In this document: one piece after another, positions 8,953-18,422 of the stretch
Layout: each line of letters opens with the position of its first letter
Numbering within the stretch: the first letter of the stretch is position 1
Origin: an uncultured Eubacteriales bacterium
Lineage (GTDB): Bacteria; Bacillota; Clostridia; Lachnospirales; Lachnospiraceae
Length of the DNA: 64,000 bases
Direction of reading: 5' to 3'
NCBI GenBank assembly: GCA_900545175.1
Contig: UQYF01000006.1
Coordinates: 33,109 to 97,108, forward strand
Position numbers and translations under genes: made by a program
Notes under the pieces: model-generated
Database searches by the model: none
Told to the model about the DNA's origin: nothing
The model's input: only the letters and a program-made list of their open reading frames with translations

Positions 8953-11301
8953 TTATCTCTTCTTAAATTCCTGTCTGTATTTTCCCGGAGTCACATCCGT
9001 CATTTTGCTAAAAAAGCGGATAAAATTCTGGGCATTTGTGTACTTCAAATGTTCTGCTATGGCTGCCACACTCATATCTGTCTGTGTGAGAAGTTCCTTT
9101 GCACGTTCTATCTTGTACTGTGCCACATACTCGGTAAATGTAATGCCAAGCTCATTTTTCATTATTTTCCACAGATAATTAGGGTGATAATCCAAAAGCT
9201 CGGCGCATTCCGTAAGCGTGATATCTCCATCCTTATCCTTAACAGCCTGCTTAATCCTATTAATAATCTCTCCTGAGCGCTTGCCCTGTGCCTCATCAAT
9301 CATGATAATGATAGGTTCAAGCACATCGTCATTAAGATATTTTTTTAATCTGTCGGCATCAAATATCTGGCTTGCCTTTGAAAATATATCCGAATCCTTG
9401 ATGTTATGCTCAACAGCTACCCCAAGCTCTGACGGAACCATTATGACTGTCATAATCATTCTGTATACATATACATAGTTATCATTTCCCGCACCATGGC
9501 CGAACATATCATCAACGAACTCATTCATCAACGAAGATGCGGATTCCATATCGCATTTCTCAACAGCTTCCTTTATCCGCTTTTCAAGTATCGTGTCATA
9601 GTTATATGTAACCTTGTTTTTTTCCTCTTCGCCGCTGTAAAAAGCAAGCTTGTCACCATTTTTAAGCTTCGACTCAATCGCTTTTCTTGCCTCTTTATAT
9701 GCATCCCTGAGTTCGATAAGGTTTTCTCTTATACCGCTCACTCCCATGACAAGCTCAAGCTTAAGCCCTTCACTCAGCAATCTCGAATTTATGAGATTAT
9801 ACAGCCGTTCCATCTTCATGTTGAGCATGACTTCGCCGTCCGAAGCCGCTGTAAATACAATGACATCCGAATGTATGATTGCCGGAAGATATAAAAGCTG
9901 CGTAATTTCCTGCGGAAGTCTGTCTATAATGCCACTCAGGGCAATATTGTCAACAGATTCCTTCGAATCTGTATTCCGTACAATTCCAACTGCCGCCATA
10001 TAGTACTTTCTGCTCTCAAATTCTAACTGCTCCATATTCTTTCGAAGCTCTTCTGATGACAGTTCACCTTTTACAAGAGCCTTCTCAGTCATTGAAAAAA
10101 GCTCAATTTTATGCGTCATGGATATCTCTTCCGCCTGCTCTTTGGTATTTACAAGAATATCAACCTGCTTTGCGATATTTTCAAGTTCGTTTCTTCGATG
10201 AGCAGCACCTGTCATCCTGTCATTCTTAGCCGCTGTATCATCAGCCTCCGTGACAGCTGTTCCGATGCTTTCCGTTGTCTCAGGCAATGCGCCTGCAAGA
10301 CTTCCAACCTTTTTGCTGAGAGCCGCTATAGGCTGGTAGAGCTTTCTTGACGACCATATTACAGCAACAAACATAATTGCGGAAAGAACAAGTATTACTA
10401 TAGTTCCACGCCAGATACTATCGACATCTCCCCATGCCTGGCTTGCATCTCCTGCTACATAATAGTTAATTCCAAAGACTCCCGACGCTATTTTGACTAC
10501 TATATACGACTTACCATTTGACAGTCTTAATCTTCTGTCATGTGAACTCATAATCTTATCCGCCAGTTCATTATTGCTTGCATAGACGACATTTCCATCA
10601 TCTGTCACAATAGCTCCATCATATTCAGAGATATTATTTGTAACCTTCCTTATAAGTGCATTTGAATCAATCTTTGCGATAATCATGGCATTTGAATAGC
10701 TGCCAATCGTAGGAAGCCTAAGTACAAGGCATATTCCTTCATAGTCCACATGTTCACGCGGAAGGATTGCATTCGTAGTTACAGGATTGAATGACCAGAA
10801 ATACGGATTGAAATTTTTCTTGTTCAGCTCATAAAGTGCTTCTATCTCCCTCTTATTATCAAGCTTAACATAGTCATGCATTCCCCTGCTGCTAAGAACC
10901 TTCTGTGTCTTAAAATTGATTATCGAATAACCACTCACATAATCCGAGAAAACCGAATTTCCGTTCAACACCTCTGACACATCAACCAGCCTTGAATAAT
11001 CCGAATATTGTGCATCGGATTCAATAAACCACTTCACTCCGTCATCGTCTGCTGCCCCAACGTAATACCCCTGAAGCTGTGTAAGCAGCTCATCCAAATT
11101 GTTCTGAAGCTGTACCGCTGCTGCCTCCGTTGATACTTCAAGCTTCTCATAGCTCTTGGTAACATATATGTATGTAGCAAATGCGCTCAGCAAAATAACC
11201 GGAAAAAAAGTAAGAACAAACTGGTACAAGAATATTCTCATCTCATACCAGCTTAATCTGTACTTATGTCTTAAATTGTCATTCCCTGCGGATAAATTCA
11301 A
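8953..11301 (-). CDS. Membrane-bound AraC-family sensor-regulator (YesS-like)
   Basis: A 782-residue one-component regulator. It has a first membrane segment (about residues 25-47), an extracellular sensor region (about 50-295), a second membrane segment (about 297-316), a cytoplasmic linker and YesN-like central domain, and a C-terminal AraC helix-turn-helix pair (about 680-782) ending in TDVTPGKYRQEF. The architecture matches the AraC regulators that control LplABC-type systems for plant cell wall sugars, and the gene sits directly upstream of such an operon on the same strand. I infer that it senses an extracellular pectin fragment. The start is a TTG (11299-11301) preceded by GAGGGGG, which overlaps the end of folA; the two coding regions are four bases apart. 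The next ATG downstream has no such site. Confidence 0.88.
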   Translation of the reverse strand: MNLSAGNDNLRHKYRLSWYEMRIFLYQFVLTFFPVILLSAFATYIYVTKSYEKLEVSTEAAAVQLQNNLDELLTQLQGYYVGAADDDGVKWFIESDAQYSDYSRLVDVSEVLNGNSVFSDYVSGYSIINFKTQKVLSSRGMHDYVKLDNKREIEALYELNKKNFNPYFWSFNPVTTNAILPREHVDYEGICLVLRLPTIGSYSNAMIIAKIDSNALIRKVTNNISEYDGAIVTDDGNVVYASNNELADKIMSSHDRRLRLSNGKSYIVVKIASGVFGINYYVAGDASQAWGDVDSIWRGTIVILVLSAIMFVAVIWSSRKLYQPIAALSKKVGSLAGALPETTESIGTAVTEADDTAAKNDRMTGAAHRRNELENIAKQVDILVNTKEQAEEISMTHKIELFSMTEKALVKGELSSEELRKNMEQLEFESRKYYMAAVGIVRNTDSKESVDNIALSGIIDRLPQEITQLLYLPAIIHSDVIVFTAASDGEVMLNMKMERLYNLINSRLLSEGLKLELVMGVSGIRENLIELRDAYKEARKAIESKLKNGDKLAFYSGEEEKNKVTYNYDTILEKRIKEAVEKCDMESASSLMNEFVDDMFGHGAGNDNYVYVYRMIMTVIMVPSELGVAVEHNIKDSDIFSKASQIFDADRLKKYLNDDVLEPIIIMIDEAQGKRSGEIINRIKQAVKDKDGDITLTECAELLDYHPNYLWKIMKNELGITFTEYVAQYKIERAKELLTQTDMSVAAIAEHLKYTNAQNFIRFFSKMTDVTPGKYRQEFKKR

Positions 11302-11305
11302 AACC

Positions 11306-11794
11306 TTACCCCCTCACATACTTTACAAAAGTATACTCCAAATCAAAGTATGTCTGCTCCTCGCTCTCTAAAACAGACTTCCATTCAGGCAGCTTATCAA
11401 GATTAGGAAAATGCCTGTCCGCCTGATATGCATAGTTAATTTTAGTTATATGTGCAGTATCACAATAAGGAAGCAGTGCTTCATATACCGACTCACCGCC
11501 GATTACATATACATCGTCAGTATTAAATTTCTTAAGCTCATCAAAAAGTTCATCAATGCTATGTACAATCATCGCATCTTTAACCTTTAAGCTCTTATCA
11601 TTCGACAGCACAATATTGGTACGGTTCTTTAAAGGTATTCCGTTAGGGAAGCTCTCCAATGTCTTTCTTCCCATGACGACAACCTTACCTGTTGTTACAT
11701 TCTGAAACCATTTCTGGTCATTAGGTATCCTCACAAGCAGATCATTTTTATAACCTATTGCCCAATTTGAGTCCACTGCAGCAATTATATTCAT
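11306..11794 (-). CDS. folA: Dihydrofolate reductase
   Basis: A 162-residue enzyme that reduces dihydrofolate to tetrahydrofolate with NADPH. It begins MNIIAAVDSNWAIGYKNDL and carries the substrate-binding ITKINY region, the NADPH-binding VVMGRKT and YVIGGESVY motifs, and the usual length. I choose the ATG at 11794 (GAGGAATAAA just before it) over an upstream in-frame ATG at 11821, because family members begin here. hflX lies 84 bases upstream with no terminator seen, and the AraC-type regulator follows after four bases. No thymidylate synthase gene is nearby. Confidence 0.95.
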   Translation of the reverse strand: MNIIAAVDSNWAIGYKNDLLVRIPNDQKWFQNVTTGKVVVMGRKTLESFPNGIPLKNRTNIVLSNDKSLKVKDAMIVHSIDELFDELKKFNTDDVYVIGGESVYEALLPYCDTAHITKINYAYQADRHFPNLDKLPEWKSVLESEEQTYFDLEYTFVKYVRG

Positions 11795-11878
11795 TTTATT
11801 CCTCATTTCCAGGCATTTCATGAAGAATCAACTTAAAAATATAAGCTTCTTCTCCACTAAAGCCTTTATCACAACTTT

Positions 11879-13135
11879 TCATATCTGACTGTATATTTCG
11901 GAAGGAACATATGCCTTTACCATGATACCTGACTCTGTGTATTCCTCAGAGAGCAGCTGTCCGTATTTGCGGATTAACTGTATCTTGCCTGCCAAATCAT
12001 ACGTATACACCTTCTCGATATATACCTTCTGCGCCCTTAATATCTCCTCAATAGCTTCCTTAAGCTCCTCAAGTCCTTCTCCTGTCTTAGCGGAGCCATA
12101 TATAACCTTCTCTGCCTTAAAATCCTTAGGCAGCTCATCAGATTCACACTTATCTCTTTTATTAAATAGTGTTATAACAGGCTTGTCACCTGCTCCAAGC
12201 TCTGCAAGCGTTGAATATACAACGTGCATCTGCGTATCCATCTGCGGACTTGAGCTGTCAACCACATGCACGATAATATCGGCATATTTCGCTTCCTCAA
12301 GAGTGCTCTTAAACGCCTCAATAAGATGATGCGGAAGCTTTCTGATAAATCCTACCGTATCTGTTATAAGCACATTCTGACCGCTCTCAAGACAGATACC
12401 TCTTGTCGTAGGATCAAGTGTTGCAAAGAGCTTATCCTCCGCAAGCACTCCCGCCTGCGTCAGCTTATTAAGAAGTGTAGATTTTCCGGCATTGGTGTAT
12501 CCGACTATCGCAGTCACCGGAACCGAGCTCTTCATTCTCTGTGTTCTTGCAAGACTTCTGTGGCTCTCAATATCTTCAAGTTCTCTGCCAAGCTGAACTA
12601 TCCTGTCCTTTATAAGTCTTCTGTCAAGCTCAAGCTTCTTCTCGCCCGGTCCTCTTGTACCGATAGAGCCTGCCATATTGCCGCCGACTCTTGACAATGA
12701 ACTTCTAAGACCTACCAATCTTGCAAGACTGTATTTTAACTGTGCAGCCTCGACCTGAATTTTGCCCTCGCTTGTGACAGCTCTCTTAGCAAAAATATCA
12801 AGAATAACCATGGTTCTGTCCATGACTTTCATCATCAGCTCGCTCTCAAGATTCCTAAGCTGTGCCGGTGAGAGTTCATCATCACAGACAACTCCTGTCG
12901 CTCCTATCCTGTCGGCTAACTCTCTTACTTCGTCAATCTTACCTGTTCCTATATATGTTCCCGGATGGATTGATTCCCTGTTCTGAATCACTTTCTCTAA
13001 AGTGACTGCGCCGGCAGTCTTTACAAGCTCTTCCAATTCATCAAGTGATTCCATCGTGTCATCATTCTCCGATGTGCATACACCTATAAGTATAACCTTC
13101 TCAATATCCTTCGCTGTCTCTATAAGCTCTGCCAT
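11879..13135 (-). CDS. hflX: Ribosome-associated GTPase HflX
   Basis: A 418-residue protein with the N-terminal HflX domain (TYIGTGKIDEV near 60-70, then a coiled-coil stretch around 165-200) and a G domain: G1 GYTNAGKST at 212-220, G3 DTVGF and G4 NKRD. HflX binds the 50S subunit and can split stalled 70S ribosomes; length and motif order are normal. The ribosome binding site is GGGAGGG. The TPR lipoprotein gene ends 24 bases upstream on the same strand, so they may share a transcript that continues into folA. Confidence 0.96.
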   Translation of the reverse strand: MAELIETAKDIEKVILIGVCTSENDDTMESLDELEELVKTAGAVTLEKVIQNRESIHPGTYIGTGKIDEVRELADRIGATGVVCDDELSPAQLRNLESELMMKVMDRTMVILDIFAKRAVTSEGKIQVEAAQLKYSLARLVGLRSSLSRVGGNMAGSIGTRGPGEKKLELDRRLIKDRIVQLGRELEDIESHRSLARTQRMKSSVPVTAIVGYTNAGKSTLLNKLTQAGVLAEDKLFATLDPTTRGICLESGQNVLITDTVGFIRKLPHHLIEAFKSTLEEAKYADIIVHVVDSSSPQMDTQMHVVYSTLAELGAGDKPVITLFNKRDKCESDELPKDFKAEKVIYGSAKTGEGLEELKEAIEEILRAQKVYIEKVYTYDLAGKIQLIRKYGQLLSEEYTESGIMVKAYVPSEIYSQI

Positions 13136-13159
13136 TGCACCCTCCCATAGTCTCCTAAC

Positions 13160-14296
13160 TTACCTCGTACTCAAAAAATCATATTCATGCTTTGCAGCCT
13201 CATCCTTCGGATATGCCTTTAGATATTCTCCGAACTTGTCATACGCTGTTTCATACTGATATAAATATTCATAGCAGACAGCCTCATTGAACATAAGCTC
13301 TCTCTTTGCATCCGAATCACCGAGCGCAAGTCCGGCTGCAAAATATCCAAGCGCCGATTCATAATCTCCTTTATTCAGGCAATACATGCCATATTGATTG
13401 TATGCTCCAGCATCCGTAGGATAATTCTTCAGATACGTCTCATACATGCTTACGGCTTCCTCACTCTTTCCGAGCTTCTCATATGTCATTGCCAGATAAA
13501 ATTCCGCTTCCTGCTTTCCTTCATCTATAGCCTTTGAAAGAAATTTCACAGCGTTCTCATAGTCATTTATAATATAGTATGTCTTTCCTTTTAGTAAATT
13601 ATCCGCACCGTCAACATCAAGCGCTCTCCTAAGATATGACACAGCTCTGCTCTCAAATCCGGCTTTGTGAAGATTATAATAGATATTATAATACATCTCA
13701 TATTCACTGCCGTAAGTCTTTAATGCTTCCTCATAATCTAAGACTGCTTCATTTTCCATTCCCTGAGCTGCATATATGCTTCCTCTGAGAAAATACTGCT
13801 GTTCGGTATTATAATTCTTGCGTATCAACACAGTGTAGCTGTCTATCGCACCGGCATTGTCATTGTAATATGTCTGTAATGAAGCATAGTACTGCAATGA
13901 ATCAAGGTCTATCTCATCATAATTACTTATATTTTCGACAACCTTTCCGAAATACTCCATCGATGTTGAATAGTCACCAAGAAAATACGATGCCACTCCT
14001 ATTCCCCACTGTGCCTCCTTAGACGACTTATCGTCTGTATATGCTGCCATAAATGCATTCTTTGCTTCCTCATAATTGCCCAGTTCGGCGTATGCTTTTC
14101 CGAGGTTGACAGTATACTGCGCCGTTCCGTTCTGGTCTTTTTCTACTGCCTGTTCAAATGCATCGACTGCCTTCTCATACTCTGACTCGTTATAATATTC
14201 TATACCTGTGTTGTTAAGCTGCTTGGCGCTCTTTCCGCATGAGCACAATACTGTGCTGCATATCGCCAAAAATCCGATAACTAAAATCTTCTTCAT
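13160..14296 (-). CDS. TPR-repeat lipoprotein of unknown function
   Basis: A 378-residue predicted lipoprotein: signal MKKILVIGFLAICSTVLCSC with the lipobox ending at Cys20. The rest consists of about nine to ten tetratricopeptide repeats (for example NTGIEYYNESEYEKAVDAFE near residue 29 and QYGMYCLNKGDYESALGYFA near 300). Such surface-anchored TPR proteins scaffold protein complexes; no specific partner can be named here. Its own candidate promoter lies at 14344-14373, and it is followed closely by hflX. The ribosome binding site is AAGGGA. Confidence 0.87.
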   Translation of the reverse strand: MKKILVIGFLAICSTVLCSCGKSAKQLNNTGIEYYNESEYEKAVDAFEQAVEKDQNGTAQYTVNLGKAYAELGNYEEAKNAFMAAYTDDKSSKEAQWGIGVASYFLGDYSTSMEYFGKVVENISNYDEIDLDSLQYYASLQTYYNDNAGAIDSYTVLIRKNYNTEQQYFLRGSIYAAQGMENEAVLDYEEALKTYGSEYEMYYNIYYNLHKAGFESRAVSYLRRALDVDGADNLLKGKTYYIINDYENAVKFLSKAIDEGKQEAEFYLAMTYEKLGKSEEAVSMYETYLKNYPTDAGAYNQYGMYCLNKGDYESALGYFAAGLALGDSDAKRELMFNEAVCYEYLYQYETAYDKFGEYLKAYPKDEAAKHEYDFLSTR

Positions 14297-14343
14297 TTAA
14301 AAATCCCTTTCAAACATCTAAGCCCTTTACAGGCATTAAGTAT

Positions 14344-14373
14344 AGTATAATCCAGACAGGCCTTTTGCGTCAA
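14344..14373 (-). promoter_or_regulatory. Candidate promoter of the TPR lipoprotein gene
   Basis: On the minus strand TTGACG, an 18-base spacer and TATACT, lying between the alarmone synthetase stop and the lipoprotein start. Confidence 0.5.
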
Positions 14374-14377
14374 TGCC

Positions 14378-15049
14378 TTATACCTCTATATTTTCATTCA
14401 TCTCAATCTTATTTCTAATCTGCTGCATTCTCGCATCTAACTGGCTGATAAGCTCCGCACAGTAATAAAGCTGCTCCGATATATCCTCTGATTTCTTTAT
14501 ATCCTTCTTATATTTAAGCTTGTGCTCAAGGCTCGCCCAGAAATCCATGGCTATTGTTCGAAACTGTACCTCAACGCGCATAGGCTTTTTGGTATCAGTA
14601 AGGAAAATAGGAACCTCAACAATAAGATGAACGCTTCTGTAACCGTTAGGTTTCGGATTCTTTATGTAATCTTTTATCGTGATAAGCCTTATATCGTCCT
14701 GCTTAATCAGATAATCTATAAGCTCGTATATATCATCCGGAAAAGAACATATAACTCTTATGCCTGCTATGTCATTGAGCTCCATCTCGATATTTTCTAC
14801 CGTAAAATCTATTCCCTTGCGGATAAGCTTCTCCATTATGCTCTCCGGAGTCTTGATACGGCATTTGATGCTCTCAAAAGGATTCCGGCTTTTCTTTAAT
14901 GCAAGCTCTTTGTTAAGAACATCCAGCTTCGTCTTTACTTCAAGCATTGCACACTCATAATACATCATAAGCTCACGGAATTTTCTCACCTCGCCCGAAT
15001 CGAAGTAGTCCTTAAAAACTTCAAGCTTATATTCATCCATAATCTCCAT
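14378..15049 (-). CDS. Small alarmone synthetase (RelQ/YjbM-like GTP pyrophosphokinase)
   Basis: A 223-residue single-domain RelA/SpoT synthetase. It should transfer pyrophosphate from ATP to GDP or GTP to make (p)ppGpp. The synthetase fold runs from about residue 55 to 200, with IAGIRVICSF, the substrate loop DYIKNPKPNGYRSVH, and VEVQFRTIAMDFWASLEHKLKYK holding the conserved Glu and Gln. There is no HD hydrolase, TGS or ACT domain, and the length is that of RelQ/RelP enzymes. The start used follows GGAGG by nine bases; an ATG three codons in is possible. It lies 25 bases after the YczE-like gene. Confidence 0.92.
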   Translation of the reverse strand: MEIMDEYKLEVFKDYFDSGEVRKFRELMMYYECAMLEVKTKLDVLNKELALKKSRNPFESIKCRIKTPESIMEKLIRKGIDFTVENIEMELNDIAGIRVICSFPDDIYELIDYLIKQDDIRLITIKDYIKNPKPNGYRSVHLIVEVPIFLTDTKKPMRVEVQFRTIAMDFWASLEHKLKYKKDIKKSEDISEQLYYCAELISQLDARMQQIRNKIEMNENIEV

Positions 15050-15074
15050 CTATACATACCTCCATCTATACATA

Positions 15075-15716
15075 TCAGTCTGTCTTATTATCTGATATGA
15101 TATATTTATCTATAACATTATCTGTCATCCATGTAATAACAGGCCCTAATGCGAGAGACATTATAATAGTTACCACGCCAAGCGTTGAACCTAGCGCCCA
15201 GCCTGCAATACATACAACAAGGTCATAGATTATTCTTATAACCCTGAACGGAACTTTTTTTATCTTGTCAGCAAGAATATATGAGATTGCATCATATGGT
15301 GATGTTCCGAGTGAAGCACCCATATATGCTGACGCAGCCATTATAAATACGAACAAAGCCGGTATCATGACAAGTATTCTCACCGCCATGCTGCCAAATG
15401 CATCCTGCGCAATCCACTTATTGTTAAGCCATGTAAAAAAGTCAAAGCTGTATCCTACAAGAAACATATTTGCAAGCGTTCCCCACCCAATCTGATTTCT
15501 TGCAAAGATGAATACAAAAATAAACAAAAAAGAATTAAAAAGCGCCTGCCACGTTCCAAGGCTGATTCCCAAAAGCCTTGACATTCCGAGATTGAACATA
15601 GTACATGGATCTGTGCCAAGATTAGTCCTGTTAAGAAATGACAGCGCCAATCCCATCATTATAACCGCACATACCACTATGACAAGCCTGCGTTTATCCA
15701 CATTTTTAAATTTCAT
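15075..15716 (-). CDS. YczE/YitT-like integral membrane protein
   Basis: A 213-residue polytopic protein with about five membrane segments, the first at residues 10-29. Motifs such as NRTNLGTDPCTMFNLG and YMGASLGTSPYDAI repeat a glycine/proline pattern seen in the YczE/YyaS/YitT group of membrane proteins. No transport substrate is established for the group. It sits between the Tet(M)-like gene and the alarmone synthetase in a compact same-strand run (gaps of 36 and 25 bases), so it is probably co-transcribed with them. Confidence 0.7.
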   Translation of the reverse strand: MKFKNVDKRRLVIVVCAVIMMGLALSFLNRTNLGTDPCTMFNLGMSRLLGISLGTWQALFNSFLFIFVFIFARNQIGWGTLANMFLVGYSFDFFTWLNNKWIAQDAFGSMAVRILVMIPALFVFIMAASAYMGASLGTSPYDAISYILADKIKKVPFRVIRIIYDLVVCIAGWALGSTLGVVTIIMSLALGPVITWMTDNVIDKYIISDNKTD

Positions 15717-15752
15717 ATCTACAGATTCCTCCCGGATTTTCTTTCGTAAATC

Positions 15753-18419
15753 TTAATCTCTTACAATAATTCCATCCTTAAATACCGCATGGTCGCCTAT
15801 ATAATTTTTATCGCTTCTGTTAGAGGCAATATAATCCTCAGTAAGCTTCCTAGATGACTCCTCCACTTCCTTTTCAAAATCTCTTGATGATAGAAGGTGG
15901 CATCCCTGTCCTCTTATTATAATCTGCTCAAGCCCATCAGATGTGACAACTGTAATATCATATTTAGCACCATTTTCATGTGCAAAACGCTCAATAAACC
16001 TGTCAGCAGTTTCCGCCTCCTTCGTATACACAACATGTATATTATGATAGTCAAGATACTCTGTATCATGTCCCGGAATGCGGTATGCATCAAAAACTGC
16101 AATGAGATTGACTTTTTTTATTCCCTGATAATTGCAAAGCATATCCAAAAGCCTGCCTCTGGCACCGTCAATATTCACTGCAGCGATATCTTTTAACTGC
16201 TGCCATGCAAAAATAACATTATAGCCATCTATGAGAAGATATTTTTCTTTCTTAGGCTCAGGCTTCGGCTTTTTACCGGAAGTTCCATACTCATATACCT
16301 GCGCCGCCCTACTGCTTTTCTTCCACTGTCTTACTTCACCCTTGCTATGGCTGTTCGCATGTGATGCCTTCGCAATTATCTCATCTATCTCATCCGTTCC
16401 TAGTGCGTAATCTTCCTCGTCACTTCTGCCCTGATGCCTCCTGCCCTCCAGAGGATTTATAAGTGCAAGCTCTTCATCATTTAACTCTCTCAATGTTCCG
16501 TCATCTAACAGAACCGCTTCAAGATGCATATATTCCTCAACCTCATCCCAAGGCACGACAAAACCGGAACCATGTGCACAAAATACTGATGAAGCCGGAT
16601 TTGCGGTATCTGCCTCTGCGATATACCCCTTTTGTTCGATAACTTCATCGGCATTGTGGCACACATCATATCCATCGGCAAAAAGAGTGAGATGTCCTTC
16701 ACCTCTTGTATATGCATTCACCTCTCTCTGATAGTGTCTCATGCAGACTACAGGTGCCCGTCCTGTTAAAACGGCATGCCCATCGCTTATTACAGGTGCA
16801 TCGCAATGTCCCGACATGCGTTCAACATCTGTCATTGCACGCCCTAACAGATTCTGCGGAATATCCAATGTGAAGCTGTAATATGGCTCAAGAAGCACAC
16901 TCGCTGCCTTCATAAGCCCCTGACGCACAGCTCTGTATACAGCCTGTCTGAAATCTCCTCCTTCCGTATGCTTCTGATGTGCGCGCCCTGTAAGCAGCGT
17001 AAACTTTACATCCGTAAGAGCCGAACCTGTAAGAACACCCTTGTGCTCCTTCTCTGCTAAATGAGTCATTATAAGTCTCTGCCAATTTCTGTCTAATATA
17101 TCTTCACGGCACTCTGAGCTTATTGTGATTCCGCTTCCGCGCTCTCCCGGCTCAATAAGTATATGTACCTCCGCATAATGTCTTAAAGGCTCAAAATGTC
17201 CTATTCCTTCGGATCTGCCATTAACAGTCTCCTTATATACGACACTTCCCTCATCAAAATCTACATTGACATCATATCGGTCTTTAATGATATTCTTTAG
17301 CACTTCCGTCTGGACTTCACCCATAAGCTTGACATGAAGCTCCGAAAGCTCCCCACTCCATGCTATGCTAAGCTGCGGTTCTTCCTCCTCAAGCTCTCTT
17401 AACGACAGCAAAAGCTTCGCCGGAGTGATATCATCTAAAGGCTTAATTCTGTAATCAAGCACCGGTTCTAGGACTGCGTGTACATTCCCATATTCACAGC
17501 CTATTCCCTGTCCCGGATATGTCTTTACAAGTCCTGACACAGCACATATCATTCCCGGATACACGACATCACACGTCTCGTATCTGCTTCCCGAATATAT
17601 TCTAAGCTGTGACGCTTTCTCATCGCCTATCATCTGCCTTACTTTAAGCACGCCTGACGTGACTTTCAGATATGTAAGCCTGTTGTCCTGCTCATCTCTT
17701 GAAATTTTATAAACTCTTGCTCCGAACTGCTCTGATGGATATTCCGGCATCACTGTGTATTCATCTAAAAGTGCGAACAGTCTGTCAACATTAATCATCT
17801 TAAGTGCTGAGCCGAACACACACGGAAATACCATCCTACGCTTTATCGCATCTGTAACAGTTAAATCACTTACTTTCCCATTTTCAAGAAATTCATCCAT
17901 ACAATGTTCATCACACATTGCAAGATTCTCATAAAAATCCACTGCATTCTCATCAAAGTCCACACAACAGCCTGAAAGCTCTCTCTGTAAGGCTTCCATG
18001 ATTCTTTCCTTGTCTGCTCCTATCTGGTCCATCTTATTGACAAATATAAATGTAGGAATATTATACTGCCATAACAGCTTCCACACTGTTCTTGTATGTG
18101 CCTGCACTCCATCCGCAGCGCTTATGACAAGCACCGCATAGTCAAGCACCGAAAGTGCTCTTTCCATCTCAGCCGAAAAATCCACATGTCCCGGCGTATC
18201 AAGAAGAGTAAAATATGTATTCTGCGTTCTGATTACCGCCTGCTTAGCGAATATTGTTATTCCTCTTAAGCGCTCCAATTTATCCGTGTCAAGAAAAGCG
18301 TCCTGATTGTCGACTCTTCCGAGCTTTCTTATGACGTTCCCTGTATATAAAAGTCCTTCTGAAAGCGTTGTCTTGCCTGCATCAACATGTGCAAGCATAC
18401 CTATAACTATATTTTTCAT
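15753..18419 (-). CDS. Tet(M)-like ribosomal protection GTPase fused to a C-terminal NYN (YacP/Rae1-like) nuclease domain
   Basis: An 888-residue translational GTPase. Motifs are AHVDAGKT at 10-17, RGIT at 52-55, DTPGH at 74-78 and NKMD at 128-131. EF-G-like domains II to V follow, up to about residue 640, in the order of Tet(M)/Tet(O) proteins, which displace tetracycline from the ribosomal A site. After a charged Lys/Glu-rich linker (about 650-722) comes a NYN/PIN domain from about 724: LLIDGYNVIF (Asp731), AVFDAY (Asp777), ETADRF (Asp806) and VTSDGLEQ (Asp828), the four acidic positions expected of a metal-dependent RNase. Canonical Tet(M) is about 640 residues and ends before this region. 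The domain resembles YacP/Rae1, which in Bacillus subtilis cuts mRNA in the ribosomal A site. Whether this protein confers tetracycline resistance cannot be told from sequence. The gene starts four bases after the pseudouridine synthase stop. Confidence 0.88.
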   Translation of the reverse strand: MKNIVIGMLAHVDAGKTTLSEGLLYTGNVIRKLGRVDNQDAFLDTDKLERLRGITIFAKQAVIRTQNTYFTLLDTPGHVDFSAEMERALSVLDYAVLVISAADGVQAHTRTVWKLLWQYNIPTFIFVNKMDQIGADKERIMEALQRELSGCCVDFDENAVDFYENLAMCDEHCMDEFLENGKVSDLTVTDAIKRRMVFPCVFGSALKMINVDRLFALLDEYTVMPEYPSEQFGARVYKISRDEQDNRLTYLKVTSGVLKVRQMIGDEKASQLRIYSGSRYETCDVVYPGMICAVSGLVKTYPGQGIGCEYGNVHAVLEPVLDYRIKPLDDITPAKLLLSLRELEEEEPQLSIAWSGELSELHVKLMGEVQTEVLKNIIKDRYDVNVDFDEGSVVYKETVNGRSEGIGHFEPLRHYAEVHILIEPGERGSGITISSECREDILDRNWQRLIMTHLAEKEHKGVLTGSALTDVKFTLLTGRAHQKHTEGGDFRQAVYRAVRQGLMKAASVLLEPYYSFTLDIPQNLLGRAMTDVERMSGHCDAPVISDGHAVLTGRAPVVCMRHYQREVNAYTRGEGHLTLFADGYDVCHNADEVIEQKGYIAEADTANPASSVFCAHGSGFVVPWDEVEEYMHLEAVLLDDGTLRELNDEELALINPLEGRRHQGRSDEEDYALGTDEIDEIIAKASHANSHSKGEVRQWKKSSRAAQVYEYGTSGKKPKPEPKKEKYLLIDGYNVIFAWQQLKDIAAVNIDGARGRLLDMLCNYQGIKKVNLIAVFDAYRIPGHDTEYLDYHNIHVVYTKEAETADRFIERFAHENGAKYDITVVTSDGLEQIIIRGQGCHLLSSRDFEKEVEESSRKLTEDYIASNRSDKNYIGDHAVFKDGIIVRD

Positions 18420-18422
18420 AAT

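Noticed and set aside
15753..18419. Acquired tetracycline resistance gene on a mobile element
   Set aside because: No integrase, conjugation gene or leader peptide of the Tn916 kind flanks it. It sits in a compact chromosomal run, carries an extra domain and has composition like its neighbours, so a native gene is more likely.
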